A stretch of DNA of 64,000 nucleotides from Perognathus longimembris pacificus (GCF_023159225.1 NC_063167.1:77071298-77135297), one strand, 5' to 3'. Shown: positions 12,640 to 24,010, counted from the first letter of the stretch. The notes: generated by a model from the letters alone, not told the origin. Program-made: numbers and translations.

Positions 12640-12990
12640 AAAACTTCCATAACCAAACAACATATATTTGGTCCACAACATATAAACAAATATCCATTGA
12701 TAACAGAATGGATAATCTGGGGGCATAGTCACCACAGTGGAATGAATGTATTACAGCAACTAGAATGAATGGACTTCTGCTAATGCAACAATATGGGTTA
12801 CTCTCATAAACATAACGTTGAGTGAAAGAAGCCAGGCACAAAACAGTGTACATTGTTATTCCTGGTACTTCAAATTCCAGAAGGGGAAAATGAGTCAGAA
12901 TAGGGATTACTATGTGGGGTGGAGGAAGTACAAGAGGCTTTATGGGGATGTGGTGGTATCCTGCTGTTTTTGTTCTGAGTGCTGGTTGCA
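12640..12990 (+). repeat. Old L1 3' end
   Basis: CAGTGGAATGAATGTATTAC, GTTGAGTGAAAGAAGCCAGG and GTACTTCAAATTCCAGAAGG follow the order of ancient mammalian L1 3' sequence. Confidence 0.6.
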
Positions 12991-13132
12991 CAGGGAGACT
13001 GTGATGTGAGGATTGAGATTTGGAGCCGGACTGGGCAGATAAATCCATGTGACTCATATCCAATTAACCAGCAAAATTCCAGACATGTAGATATGAGTGC
13101 AAGTGTGAGTCCCTGGTTTCCAGCCATTAGCC

Positions 13133-13149
13133 GTGCACGTGCGCGCGTG

Positions 13150-13193
<44 letters not shown>
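13133..13193. repeat. Alternating (GC/GT)n-(CA)n tract
   Basis: GTGCACGTGCGCGCGTGCGC followed by about 20 CA units; strict purine-pyrimidine alternation. Confidence 0.95.
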
Positions 13194-13194
<1 letters not shown>

Positions 13195-13304
13195 CTCAAT
13201 CCTTGGCCAAAATTTTAGTTCTAACTCTAGTCTGACATTGTTCACTTATGGTCTAGCCTTTCTGATGTTAAGAGAAAACCCTTAGACTTACCCAAATTTT
13301 CCAT

Positions 13305-13410
13305 GATGGTAAATCTGTAAGTAATTACATCTCAAAAATCATTGGTCATTTATGATTTGATGTACTTATTTATAATTTTTGAGATGTAATGATATACAGA
13401 TTTACCTATC
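13305..13410. repeat. Inverted repeat able to fold into a long hairpin
   Basis: Arms 13305-13339 and 13375-13410 pair through a perfect 16-bp inner stem (ATTACATCTCAAAAAT with ATTTTTGAGATGTAAT), a 5x5 internal loop and an outer stem of about 14 bp; the loop is 35 bases. Could be a small MITE or a hairpin-RNA gene. Confidence 0.75.
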
Positions 13411-13891
13411 GTAGATGTTAGACCCTGCTGACAGCACATGATTACAACCGACTTTTCAAGGTGCTCCTCCTGGAGCCATATTAACAGCAATGAAACTATT
13501 CCTTTTGTTCACAAAGACTTCGGGGAGTACATATTCTTTTAGAGCAAGATTGTACTGTTGACATGGGTTTTGTGTACTTAGTGCTGTGAGATTTCTTCCA
13601 CTTGCCTAATGTTAGAGGGCAGTTGGAGAAACTCAGATGTAATGATGACAGAACACAGGCTAAAGAAGACCTTGTAAGCCCTCAATTTTTTTAGGTGTTC
13701 TGCTTATTCTTAATTTTAGACTAATTGATTGGTAATAGGATTCTCCTAGAGATTATTAATAAGGAAGAAAAACAAGCTAATCACTTTGACATTTGCTCAG
13801 TGAAAGAACAAACACGTTTTAGGAGGTGTTTTTATGCTACTAACAATCTGGACATATCTTGATCTTATCAGAGGAAATACCTTAAAACAGT

Positions 13892-13927
13892 TGTGTGTGT
13901 GTGTGTGTGTGAGTGTGTGTGTGTGCG
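13892..13927. repeat. (GT)n microsatellite
   Basis: GT units interrupted by GA and GC, abutting a SINE. Confidence 0.95.
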
Positions 13928-13932
13928 TGCAT

Positions 13933-14161
13933 CAGTATTAGGGCTTGAACTCAAGGCCTATGGACTGTCACTTAGCTTTTCCATTCAAAGTTGGAGCTCT
14001 ACCACTTGAGCCACAACTTCACTTTCAGCTATTTGTGGTTAATTGAAGATAATTGGAATCTCACAGACCTTCCTGCCTAGGCTGGCTTCATACCTTAATC
14101 CTCAGATCTCAGCATCCTGAGTAGTTAGGATTACAGGCATAAACCACTGGTGATTGGCCTT
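13933..14161 (-). mobile_element. 7SL-Geo SINE, minus strand
   Basis: Complement of Geo half (GGGCTTGAACTCAAGGCC) then complement of the B1-like half ending GGCATAAACCACTGG; abuts a GT repeat. Confidence 0.8.
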
Positions 14162-14398
14162 AAGACAATTTTTAAATGTTTCAGTCTTCAAAAATGTTAA
14201 AATGTAGTTAACTATGTTCTTCTTGACAAAAAATTACCTTGAATCCATGTATTTTTATTTAGTAATATTCAAAGTTACTAGAACACAATTTGAGATGCTC
14301 ATATATAGCCAAGTAAACTTAATAAAGTTTTAAACAACATCATTTCAAAATTCCTTCAAATGAAAAGCTACAATCAATACAATCAAGAAGGAAGTTTA

Positions 14399-14601
14399 GG
14401 GACTGGGAATGTAGCTTAGCGGTTGAGTGTTTACCTAGCTTGCATGAACTCCTGGGTTCGATTCCTCAGCACCACATAAACAGAAAAAACCAGAAATGGT
14501 CCTGTGGCTCAAAAGTGTCAGAATGCTAGCCTTGAGCAAAAAGAAGCCAGGGACAATGCTCAGGTCCTGAGTTCAAGCCCCAGGACTTGCAAAACGATAA
14601 A
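14399..14601 (+). mobile_element. IDL-Geo SINE, diverged
   Basis: Starts GGGACTGGGAATGTAGC, ID-like B box TGGGTTCGATTCC, then the Geo half; visibly older than the copies in the provirus. Confidence 0.88.
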
Positions 14602-14675
14602 AGTAAGTTTAATCATTAATCCCTAAAAAGATGATTCTGGTGGTGGTGGTAGTGGTGGTGTGTGTGTGTGTGTGT

Positions 14676-14906
14676 TTTGTCAGTCCTGGGGCTTGAACTC
14701 TGGGCCTGGGCACTGTTCCTGAGCTCTTTAGCTCAAGACTAGTGTTCTACCAGATGGGCAACAGTGCCACTTCTGGTTTTCTGGTGGTTAACTGGAGATA
14801 AGAGTCTTATGGACTTTCCTGCCCAGGCTGGCTTTGAACTGTGATCCTCAGATCTCAGCCTCCTGAGTAGCTAGGACTATAGGCATGAGCCACCAGTGCC
14901 CCGCTT
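14676..14906 (-). mobile_element. 7SL-Geo SINE, minus strand
   Basis: Clean copy: Geo half complement, TGGTTAACTGGAGATAAGAG linker, then CTGAGTAGCTAGGACTATAG of the B1-like half. Confidence 0.85.
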
Positions 14907-15007
14907 TGGTGTAAATTCTTTATAGAACTGTTTCTTTCACATTTAGAGACTAGACTCTTATCCAGAATAAGAATCTCTTTTCTCCATGTTTTCATTTTAT
15001 TTTTACT

Positions 15008-15210
15008 TTTTTTTTTTCTTCTGCCAGTCCTGGGGTTTGAACTCAGGGCCTGAGCATTGTTCCTGACTTCTCTTTGCTCAAGGCTAGCACTTTATCACTT
15101 GAGCCACAGCGCCACCTCTGACTTTTTCTATGTATGTGGTGCTGAGGAATCGAACCCAGGGCTTCATATGTGAGGAAAGCACTCTACCACTAGGCCATAT
15201 TCCTAGCACC
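15008..15210 (-). mobile_element. IDL-Geo SINE, minus strand
   Basis: T-rich start, then reverse complement of the Geo half and of the ID half (ATCGAACCCAGGGCTTCA). Confidence 0.85.
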
Positions 15211-15381
15211 ATTTTTGCACTTTATGTAAAGAAATTAAAAAAGAAGAAAATAACAGTACAGTACAGGATGTTAAATAAGGATTCAAATCCATTCAAATTT
15301 CTGCTGTTTACTCAAGATGAGACAAGTCCTTTATTTTTTTCTTGGCCTTAAGTCTTCATGTTTGCAAACAAAGTTAGTAAC

Positions 15382-15591
15382 TCTTTTTTTTTTTTTTTTG
15401 ATGGTCATGGGCCTTGAACTCAGGGGCTGGACACTGTCCCTGAGCCTTTTTGTGCTCACAGCTAGCACTCTACTACTTGAGCCACAGCACCATTTCTAGC
15501 CTTTTCTGTTTATGTGGTACTAAGTAATCAAACCCAGGGCTTCATGCATGCTAGGCAAGTACTCTACCACTAAGCCATATGTTCCCAGTTT
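15382..15591 (-). mobile_element. IDL-Geo SINE, minus strand, diverged
   Basis: Poly-T head, then both halves in reverse complement, ending at the complement of the ID start. Confidence 0.85.
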
Positions 15592-16411
15592 GGTTAGTAA
15601 CTCTTATCCTGGCTAAATCACTGTTATGTCATTTGGGTCAATATAGTCATGAGTGTTTTGAATGTTATTTTAAATTGGGTTTAAAAGTTGATTATGTAAA
15701 ATTATGCAAAATATATATTGTATTAAGTATATAAATGTATATGCTGTATTGAATACATTATGTAAAATATGAAAACACTAAAGCACAAAGGGCCCTTCAG
15801 TTTGAAAAGAGTTGACATTTCAAGGCCATGAAACGTTGGGCTAACCAGCTTCCTCCCAAGGAGGCTTGGTTCTGACACCACACTGTACAACCCATTAGAT
15901 AGTCATTGGAGTTGCAGGAACACACAGTCCTCAAAAGTGATGTCACTCCACTGATTGTGCTCGCAGTTGTTTTTCTCTCTCCTCCTACTCCCTCCTCTTC
16001 TTCCTTCCCATCTATTTCTCCTTACCCTCCTTTTATGAAGCACAAAGATCCTTCTCTTGAGTCAAGCTGAAGTTTATGAGTATATAACTTTATAAGGAGG
16101 CTAAGACTTGATGTCCTCAAATGTGACTTTATGACCTTAAAGTAAAAAAAAACAGCCGTAGTCAACTTTTCTTCCCTTTGGAAGTTGGTGGGGGACAGAG
16201 CATGTGTGAGTGGGGAGGGAGGACGTGGAGGCAGCCACAATGGAGCCTTCACCTGGCCCACTGCGGAGGCCAGAAGAAGCTCTCCTCCAGCCAGACTCTT
16301 GGCTTTGTGAAGACCACAGTCCATTCCCCTGAATTCTCACTAAGAAGTCTTGCTTATTGGTCTGAATTTTCATACATTCAAAGAAGAAATAGAAAGTTCT
16401 TTTCTATAGCA

Positions 16412-16603
16412 CAGGTGACGAACCATTCCCTGCCATTTGGATATGTATAACATCATTTGAGAGCCAAATAACATTATCAATATAGCTGACAGGCTACAAG
16501 CAGCTGACCAAAACCAACGAGAAGCATACATGTCTGTCCCATTATGTATTAAATGATTTCACAGGTCTTATATGACCCACAGGCCAGACATTCCCCACCC
16601 CTG
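16412..16603. mobile_element. hAT-type (Charlie-like) non-autonomous DNA transposon fossil
   Basis: Starts CAGGTGACGAACC and ends TTCCCCACCCCTG, imperfect complementary termini of hAT type. GACCCACAGGCCAGACATTCC fits the ancient Charlie-derived MITEs. The 8-bp flanks (CTATAGCA, CAGAGCCA) are too decayed to confirm. Confidence 0.5.
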
Positions 16604-17195
16604 CAGAGCCAGAAAATCGGGGACAAAACCTGAATCCCTCTGTTAATTTCATTCATTCCAATGTGATCTTTCAACTAACACTAAGATCTGATCTTTCATA
16701 ACAACGTGAAACACTGACAACTGAAAACAATTTACAGCTCATCTTTGTCTTTTCTTTTGAACACGAAGCAGACTTCATGTAAAATGAAGCAATGGTCTTG
16801 GATGCCTGCCTATTCAACCAAGGAGTCACCTAATCATCATATTTTCAGGTTTTCAAGAGCGAGACCTGAGCCATACCAGATATGTCTGGTGCACAGGGTC
16901 TCTCATTCCTCCTCCCCTCTTCAAGGCTCTTTCTAGCCACAGGCAATAACTGGGGATGTGTTGTTGACCTGGAATGACATATAGGCTCTCTAGCAATTTA
17001 TGACATGACCTAGGTCAAAATGATGAACTCATGCAGGAATTCAACTAAAAATATCAACAGGAGGCAGCATTAAGACCAAGCAGAAGAAGGAACATTGCCA
17101 AATAGTAGAAGGGAAGAAGGAAAAATACCTGAGGCTTTCTGAATATTCTGTTCCCACATCCCATTGGGTTTCTGTGCATAGCTTAACACAGATCT

Positions 17196-17266
17196 CCTCT
17201 CCCCTCTCCTCCCCTCCCTCCCCCTCTCTCTCTCTCTCCCTCTCTCCTCTCCCCTTCCCCACCCCC
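17196..17266. repeat. CT/CCCT-rich pyrimidine tract
   Basis: Imperfect CT and TCCCC units in front of a SINE tail. Confidence 0.93.
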
Positions 17267-17480
17267 AGGGCCTGGGCACGGTCCCTGAGCCTCTTTGTGT
17301 TCAAGGCTAGTGCTCCTCTACCACTTGAGGCACACCTCCACTTCCATCTTTTTCTGAGCAGCTTACTGGAGATCAGAATCTCACCGAGTTTCCTGCCTGA
17401 GTTGGCTTTGAACTGTGATCTTCAGATCTCGGCCTCCTCAGTAGCTAGGATTACAGGCGTGCACCACCAGCGCCCGGCTC
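17262..17480 (-). mobile_element. 7SL-Geo SINE, minus strand
   Basis: Geo-half complement follows a CT repeat; ends GGCGTGCACCACCAGCGCCC. Confidence 0.83.
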
Positions 17481-17523
17481 AAATCTCCATTCTTTTTAAA
17501 TTAAATGTTACCAAATACTTATT

Positions 17524-17865
17524 TGTTGCACCCAGAAGAAGGCAAACAACCTTCCTTCTACTAAAGAGTGGTGGCTCACTCATGGCTAACAGTACCTGCA
17601 CTCCGGGATTTAGGTCTCTAAAATCACCTGACTGGAATATTCACAGCTCACGCTCATTTCCTCTCCTGGTCTGTAGTAGGTGGAGGAGGGTTTTTCTTCA
17701 GGGCTACAGTCTACTTCCGGTTCATTCCGGTTCGTTTCTACTTCCGGTCCATTCATCTGTTGCGGAGGGTCTACTAACTGGGTAAGCGCCAGGCCCTGCA
17801 ACCTGTACACCCTTACTCCCTTGGAACTTTTGGGGTCCGGAGGAGGGATCTCAGAGCTCTCAACA
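17524..17865. other. CpG-containing segment with three ETS-type sites; origin unknown
   Basis: Between two SINEs. TTCCGG occurs three times in about 35 bases near 17714-17746, twice as ACTTCCGGT, followed by a splice-donor-like GGGTAAGC near 17780. The segment is bounded by TGTTGCA and CTCAACA, LTR-like ends, but no matching target duplication is seen. Confidence 0.4.
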
Positions 17866-17976
17866 ATACATTTTGGGTTTCTGAATGGTAGGGGATGGAA
17901 AACACCACAGAAAAACACCACAGATGGTTCTTTGATTTTTGATCTGGCTAATGGGCGTTTAAAAATAATAAAACGT

Positions 17977-18180
17977 GGTGCTGGGAATATGGCCTACTGG
18001 CAAAAGTGCTTGCTTCGTATACATGAAGCCCTGGGTTTGATTCCCCAGCACCATATATATAGAAAACGGCCAGAAGCGGCGCTGTGGCTCAAGTGGCAGA
18101 GTGCTAGCCTTGAGCAAAAAGAAGCCAGAGAGTGCTCAGGCCCTGTGTCCAAGCCCAGGACTGCCAAAAACAAAACAAAA
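17977..18180 (+). mobile_element. IDL-Geo SINE with target duplication
   Basis: Both halves and an A-rich tail; flanked by copies of TAAAAATAATAAAACGT-like sequence at about 17959-17976 and 18181-18197. Confidence 0.92.
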
Positions 18181-18197
18181 TAAAAATAATAAAACGT

Positions 18198-18391
18198 TAA
18201 GCCAGGCCCCAGGTACTAAGAAGGCCAAGATTGGAAGGTCATGGTTCAAAGCCAGCCTGGGAACAAAAGTCTGTGAGACTTTTATCTCCAATTAACTACC
18301 AAGACGCTGGAAGTGAGGCGTGGCTCAAGTGATAGAGCACCAGAAAAAGCTCAGGGACTGGGCTCAGGACCTAAGTTCAAGCCCCAAGACA
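18198..18391 (+). mobile_element. 7SL-Geo SINE, 5' truncated
   Basis: Part of the B1-like half (GTTCAAAGCCAGCCTGGG), linker and Geo half (GTGGCTCAAGTGATAGAGC); sits directly after the SINE at 17977. Confidence 0.78.
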
Positions 18392-18675
18392 GGTACGATA
18401 AATAAAACAATAAACAAACCAATTTTAAAGACTGAGACAGCAACCCTGGGCTTCAGGGCAATTCCAGTGCCTCTGGCGCTGACTTACAAGGCCTGGTGTC
18501 AATCAGGGTAAATTCTGTCCCAGTATGAAGAAGACAGAGGACCCAGGCTCATGCTTGCTGAAGGGCAACACTGCCTAGTGCTGGAGGACATCACCCTGTA
18601 TTCAACACAGTATTTTATTTTGCACTCAAGTGCTTATAAGTTGATTGGCTAGTTTGTTTTTCTCCTTTAGAAATT

Positions 18676-18893
18676 CACCAAAGGATCACACCTGTAATCA
18701 TAGCTACTCAGAAGTCTGAGATTTGAGAATCAAGTTTGGAGCTTGCTGGGAGAAGAAAACCCATGAGACTCAACTCTAATAACTACACAGAAAAGGCACT
18801 GTGGCTCAAGTGGTAGAGTGCTAGCCTTGAGCAAGAGAAGCTCAGGAACAGCTCTCAGGCCCTGAGTCCAAGCCCCAGGATTGAAAAAAAATT
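18676..18893 (+). mobile_element. 7SL-Geo SINE
   Basis: CACACCTGTAATCATAGCTA, linker, GTGGCTCAAGTGGTAGAGTG and A-tail. Confidence 0.82.
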
Positions 18894-18899
18894 CAGGGA

Positions 18900-20245
18900 A
18901 TGGGAATTCATTGAAGAAACTAAAGAAATTTGCTGATCCTTTATCAGTTAATCTTAACAACAGTTCTGCTCTCATTGAAAACTTGTACTTTGAGATGAAT
19001 TTAAAACAAACAGGCAAATTTAATTCTTTCCACCTTGAAAAGTATTTAAGGCTGCCTACAGAGGAAGTCATATTTTCTTAAAGCATCACAAACTCATTTA
19101 TTTAGTCTTTTCATGGAAAAAAAAAAAAGTTAGGGCTTCACTTCTCAGCCCTTTCCACCTACAAAGGCAGTTGGAATCTAGCTTGTAGGTGGAAAGAATA
19201 GATGTTGTGCCTCGTCTACAGAGGAAAATAGACCAAAGAGCTTTGGGAAGCCAGCTGAATGGGAAGAGTCTAGAAATTCCTAACTTCCAGGGCACTAAAG
19301 GGGCCCTCATAATTTGAAGGGCTGTGACTCAGTCTGTCTCCCTTACCCCTTCCCAGCTCTGAGAAGCTCACCAGCCTAATTCCTGTCATGGCAGCGGCAT
19401 GGGAGTGGCAGCTCAGAAAAGCTTGGGAGCAAAAAGGGGTCACTTGCTTTTCTTGCCAAGCACACAACAGAAGCCTGTTTGTGCAGCTCTTTTTGGAGCT
19501 GTCTTTGCTCTGAAATAATCTGAAAAGAGTGAGCAGGAGCCCCAAATTGCAGCTCTCAAATAACCTTAGCCCCAACTTCACATCTCACAGCTCTTCTTTC
19601 AACCCAGAGAGAGTTCCCAGCAGAGGAATGTCCCCAGTTTACCCCAGAATAAAACACCCTTCTGGGAAAAGCAGCCAGATAATCCTCCTCAGAAACAAGA
19701 GTTCTGATCAGCCTGATGGTATTTCTTCCTTGATCAGAACAAAGAGCCTTGAGCCTATTATTCTTTCCCATCAATTAATACTGTCACTAAGCAACCATTT
19801 TTACTTCTATTCCAGGTCGAGTAAGTTGAGGAAGAACAAGGCTGCTTATTTCCAAGTCTCTCTTCATTTTTTTCTGCATAATCTTAGTGTTTGTATAGTG
19901 TTTGGGGAACATGCTGAAGCTTCCTGGCTTCACACAGAGTGGGTAAATAGGGGAAGGGGGCCAGGGGTTGTGGTGGGGAGATGAGAGAGTTGCACCCCTC
20001 TGACCTCCCTGGGAATGCCCTAGGCAGTCCTCCCAGGGGGCAAGCTCTCTGTGAAGGGTTCTAGTGAGTACTTGGGGCTACCTGGGTTTCATGTCATAAC
20101 CTCTACTACTCCCAGAGTTATGATGTCAGAGCTTTAGGATTGTCCCCATAGCCTGGGTCCAGATACCAGCAGCCATGGAGGCTCCTCACTAGACCTTCCC
20201 TTCTCATTTGGAGAAAAAAACAAAACTTAGATCAAAATAAAAATT
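18900..20245. other. Unassigned stretch, holds the 14-bp inverted repeat
   Basis: No host exon recognised; the longest frame (151 codons, from 19529) has no identifiable domain. Confidence 0.5.
19151..19196. repeat. Perfect 14-bp inverted repeat
   Basis: CTTTCCACCTACAA (19151-19164) and TTGTAGGTGGAAAG (19183-19196) with an 18-base loop. Confidence 0.9.
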
Positions 20246-20249
20246 GGTA

Positions 20250-20348
20250 TTAGGAGGCTAAAATCTGAAAATGGTGGTTTAAAGCTAGCCTGGGAAGAAA
20301 AATCCAGGAGACTCTTAACTGCAAATAATCAGCAAAAAGCCAGATGCA
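20250..20348 (+). mobile_element. 7SL-Geo SINE fragment
   Basis: Middle of the B1-like half and linker only; truncated next to an L1 3' end. Confidence 0.55.
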
Positions 20349-20354
20349 GTGTAC

Positions 20355-20645
20355 TATAAGATGCATTGTATTCCCTGGATATTGTATATATATGCATTGG
20401 AACTAGGGAAGGGAAGGGGAATATCAAAATGGAGAGACAAAGGATAAAAGACAAATCAGTGCAACAGCAATACTTACAAAACCAGATGCTGTAAACCAAC
20501 TGTACAACTCATAGGGGGAGGGGGAAATTGGGGAGGGGGGAAATGAGGGAGGAGGTAACAAGTTGGATAAGAAATGTATGCACTGACTTACATATGAAAC
20601 TGTAATCCCACTGTACATCACTTTGACAATAAAGAAATTAAAAAA
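20355..20645 (+). repeat. L1-type 3' UTR with G-rich tract
   Basis: A G-rich run (20513-20555) precedes GACAATAAAGAAATTAAAAA. A reverse-complement relative lies at 57462-57700. G-rich tract plus terminal AATAAA is the usual L1 3' UTR plan; the family is not named. Confidence 0.6.
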
Positions 20646-20723
20646 TGCATTGTATTAATAGGCAGCTTTGTTAAATGGCAGATACTTTGTACAATAACTA
20701 AAGATAATAAAATTTTAAAAATT

Positions 20724-20945
20724 AGGCTAGGTGCCAGTCACCATGCCTGTAATCTTAGCTATTCAAGATCAAAGTTCCAAGCCAGCAAAGGCAGAAAAGT
20801 CCATGAGACTCCAATCTCTAATCAACCATAAACTGGAAGTTGAGCTGTGGCTCAAGTGGTAGAACACTAGCCTTGAGCACAAAAATGCAAGAACAGCACC
20901 TAGGCCCAGAGTTCAAGCCCCAGGGCTAGCTAAATAAATAAATAT
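20724..20945 (+). mobile_element. 7SL-Geo SINE
   Basis: Both halves, (TAAA)n-like tail. Confidence 0.82.
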
Positions 20946-21143
20946 TTTTTCTTTAAGAAGTAGAGGTGTAGTAGAGACCAGGTCTGCGAAACAAAAAACT
21001 TCTTGTCAAATGGTATTACAGGTTTGGGTCAGCGACCTTACATTATGTAACTAAAACCAAACAACTACTCAACATATAAAGGTCAAAAATAGACCTCTCA
21101 GTGGACCACAATAGCTCAAAAGCTATGTATAAAAAACAAAAAA

Positions 21144-21232
21144 AAGAAGTATAGGTGTGGATCAAGTAGTAGAGTGCCAGCCTAGAGTGAAAAAGCTAAA
21201 GAAGAGCACCCTGGATGTTCAAGCATAGAACA
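21144..21232 (+). mobile_element. Geo half-element fragment
   Basis: Only the right module is visible (GTGGATCAAGTAGTAGAGTG). Confidence 0.55.
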
Positions 21233-21239
21233 AAAAAGA

Positions 21240-23060
21240 AAGAAGAAAGACAAGAAAATACAAATTGGTAAAGGGTCCTCTCCCCTCCCTGAAGATCTGA
21301 CTTGAGCACACTCTTGTCACATCAACTCAGCGTGGATCCTGGGGTGGTGGGGTAGGCAAGCAGGGGAGGGGGGCACTAGACCTGGCTCCTGGCAGTGCAG
21401 CTGTGTTTAGGGGAGTATTAACATATGCCAGTATGTTACACAAGCAGATGCATAAGGTAAGAAAAATGCACAAGTGTTTGGAGTCTCTCAAGGTTCTTTT
21501 ATTTTCTGTTTACTATCATGATGTCTCTCTGTTGTTGGCTAAGAGCTCCAGCAGGCCCCCAAATGTTTTGCTTACTCTTAGGTAAAGGACAGCCCTAATA
21601 AAGAAGTATATATCCTGCTGCTCTCAGCTTTAACCACTTCACGGCCAGAGATGGCTGCTTCTGTTCCAGCCAGCCTCTCCTTCCACATTTCATCCAGCAG
21701 GAAACAGGGAGGGGCCAAGAGAGGTACCCCTTCTTCTTTTAAGAACACTCCCTTGAAGTTACCCACACTGCTTTCAGTCATAACTCATTGGCCAACACAT
21801 TATCACACAGCTAGGCCTAGGAGGCAAATGCTATCTTTGCAGTTATGGCCATTTATCCCATTGAAACTTAGTCTCGATCATACTAAGGAGTTAAGAATGG
21901 CAATTGGCCCAAAGAACTAGCAATTTCTTTCATAAGTATTGAAGAATTTACCCAAAGTTTTCCACCAGGACTTTGTCTGCAGAACATACTGACTGCTCCA
22001 GAGAGGGGAAACTGTAGGACATTGGATAAGGGTGGGAGCATAGTTTGGGATCTTGGGAGTAAGTCCTGATGTTTTCTCCCTGCCTTATGCAATTCCTGCT
22101 ACTTTGCCAGGAGACCGGTAGACATAGCTACTCACCAGAATTTCCATTGCCATCTGGCTTTAGCCAGTGGATGCCAGTATTGAAGCATGAATGGAAGAGC
22201 AGAGAAGAAACAATTTCAAGTCTGTTGAAATGGTCAGGAAGGGGAAAATGTAGAGCAATTTTCCTTTCCTCCCAGCTTCCTGACTCTGGTTTCTCTTTGC
22301 AAATGGCAGACTTGTCTCATGGTACTTCAGCTAACATTTAGTGAGCTTCCAGTCCATTCAAGGCCACAGATGGGTTGGAGGGACACAGAGCAGAATGGAC
22401 ACAGGCCCAGTCTTCAAGGAACAGTGCACACACAAGAAGGTGAGGCCCTTGGAGAGGTAGAGTGATATGAGAGGTTGGCGGAGGGGCTGGGAAGGGGTAA
22501 CAGTTGAGGGAAAGAGAAGGAGCTTGAACTTGACTTTCAGGAAGAGGTAGAGTCATGATTAGAGAACTTGGAGACATAGTGGTAGAGCACTCCAAAGGCA
22601 GCTCACAGTGTGAGCCAAAAAGAACAAAGAGAACCTATGGAAAAGCAGCTTGTCTGGAACCTTTGGAGTTCAGGGCGATTGTTGGTGGTGATGGTGGTAA
22701 TGATGGTGGGTGGGTGCAGGATGGACACGGGCATGAAGATAAGGTGGAATGAGGAGAGAGAGAAGTGTGGGAAGGTAGAACTGATTCGCGGCAGGCTTTA
22801 CATACTCCAACAAAACTCCTAGGCTTTATTATGTAGGAAGATGAAAGAACAACTTGGAAAGGTGACAGTGATAATCAAGATGCATTATAATTATGTACTG
22901 ACATGTTGAACTGAGAGACCTCTTAAAGATAATAAAAAAGATAAATAGGAGGAGAGGTGAGAGAGGAGAGGAGGGAGGGGAGGGGTGGGGAGGGGAGGAG
23001 AGAAGAGGAGAGGAGAGGAGAGGAGAGGGAAAGGACAAATGGGCACAGTTAGAATGATAT
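21240..23060. other. Unassigned stretch ending in a purine tract
   Basis: Frames under 95 codons, no domains. No RNA gene seen. Confidence 0.5.
22948..23035. repeat. GGAGA-rich purine tract
   Basis: Imperfect GGAGAG units, almost pure purine. Confidence 0.95.
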
Positions 23061-23063
23061 CAT

Positions 23064-23215
23064 GGCTAGCACCGGTGGTTCATGCCTGTAATCCTAGCTA
23101 CTCAGAAGATCTGAGGATCACAATTCAAAGCCAGCCCAGGCAGGAAAAGTCTATGACATTCATCTCCAGGAAGCTGGAAGTAAAATAGTGGCTCAAGTGA
23201 AACCAAACCCCCAGC
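23064..23215 (+). mobile_element. 7SL-Geo SINE, 3' truncated
   Basis: Well-kept B1-like half (GGTTCATGCCTGTAATCCTA) and the first bases of the Geo half. Confidence 0.78.
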
Positions 23216-23234
23216 AACTTGAGGTTTGGTGTTT

Positions 23235-23375
23235 TTTAATTTTTGTTTTATTGTTATTACTATTATTGCTTTAAGGTTTTTATGAAATAAGATCTTGGTA
23301 TAGCTCAGGTTGGCCTGAATGATCCTTATGCCTCCCAAGTGCTGAGATTAGAGTTTTGCACTACCATATTTGACC
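23235..23375 (-). repeat. Old B1-like monomer, minus strand
   Basis: Complement motifs GTTGGCCTGAATGATCC and CCCAAGTGCTGAGATTAG typical of 7SL-derived SINEs. Confidence 0.6.
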
Positions 23376-23859
23376 TAAAGCAGCAGTTTTGAACACTGTG
23401 CTCTCATTTAGGCTTGAGAGATTAGTAGGTGCATATAGTACCGCCCTATGTGCAGCCATCAGGAGATGGAGCATTTCAGGAGAATAAAATAGTTAGCCCT
23501 GAGAAACTCACTGTTTATGTGGAACATTCTGATGGAAGATTCATTAGAATGTCCTGTGGACCTGCTGCTTTATGAAACAAGAGTGCAGTGATCACCAGAT
23601 CTCATCTGCCTTGCTGGCTGAAGAGTATTACTATGAAAACAAGTAGCCAGGTTATTCCAAAATCTGCCCTGCCTTCAGTGCACCCAGGTGTTTGGCTGGT
23701 CCTTGTAATTCTCCTGTTAGCCTTATGTCTCCCTGGACAAGAGCTCGAGGATGTTTATGAACTGTACAATATGGTACCACCTATCTAGTGTGGCAGTTCA
23801 GGGCCTCACCCTAAAGAGAGCTACATTTGCCTAAGCTTGCTTTGGTTGGTCTTGGCATG

Positions 23860-24010
23860 CTGTAATGTGAAATCAGGAGATTGAATTCAAGTTCTGCTTC
23901 TTCCTCTTGATAAATAACCATGGACAAATTTTCTGCCCCTGTAGTCTTGGTTTCTCCACTAACAAAGCACCCTGCTCAGGGTTGAAGATTAAATCATGTC
24001 ACACACCAGA
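23860..24010 (+). repeat. MIR fragment
   Basis: GATTGAATTCAAGTTCTGCT then GGTTTCTCCACTAACAAAGC and GAAGATTAAATCATG. Confidence 0.6.

Noticed and set aside
12870..13245. Overlapping frames through the CA/GC repeat with runs of Cys-Val or His-Thr
   Set aside because: Low-complexity translation of a dinucleotide repeat.
17524..17865. Solo LTR with TG/CA ends
   Set aside because: No matching flanking duplication and no convincing polyadenylation signal; kept only as an unassigned segment.
17174..18183. Frames of 203 and 167 codons
   Set aside because: They cross a SINE, a CT repeat and the ETS-site segment; no domain and no consistent exon structure.
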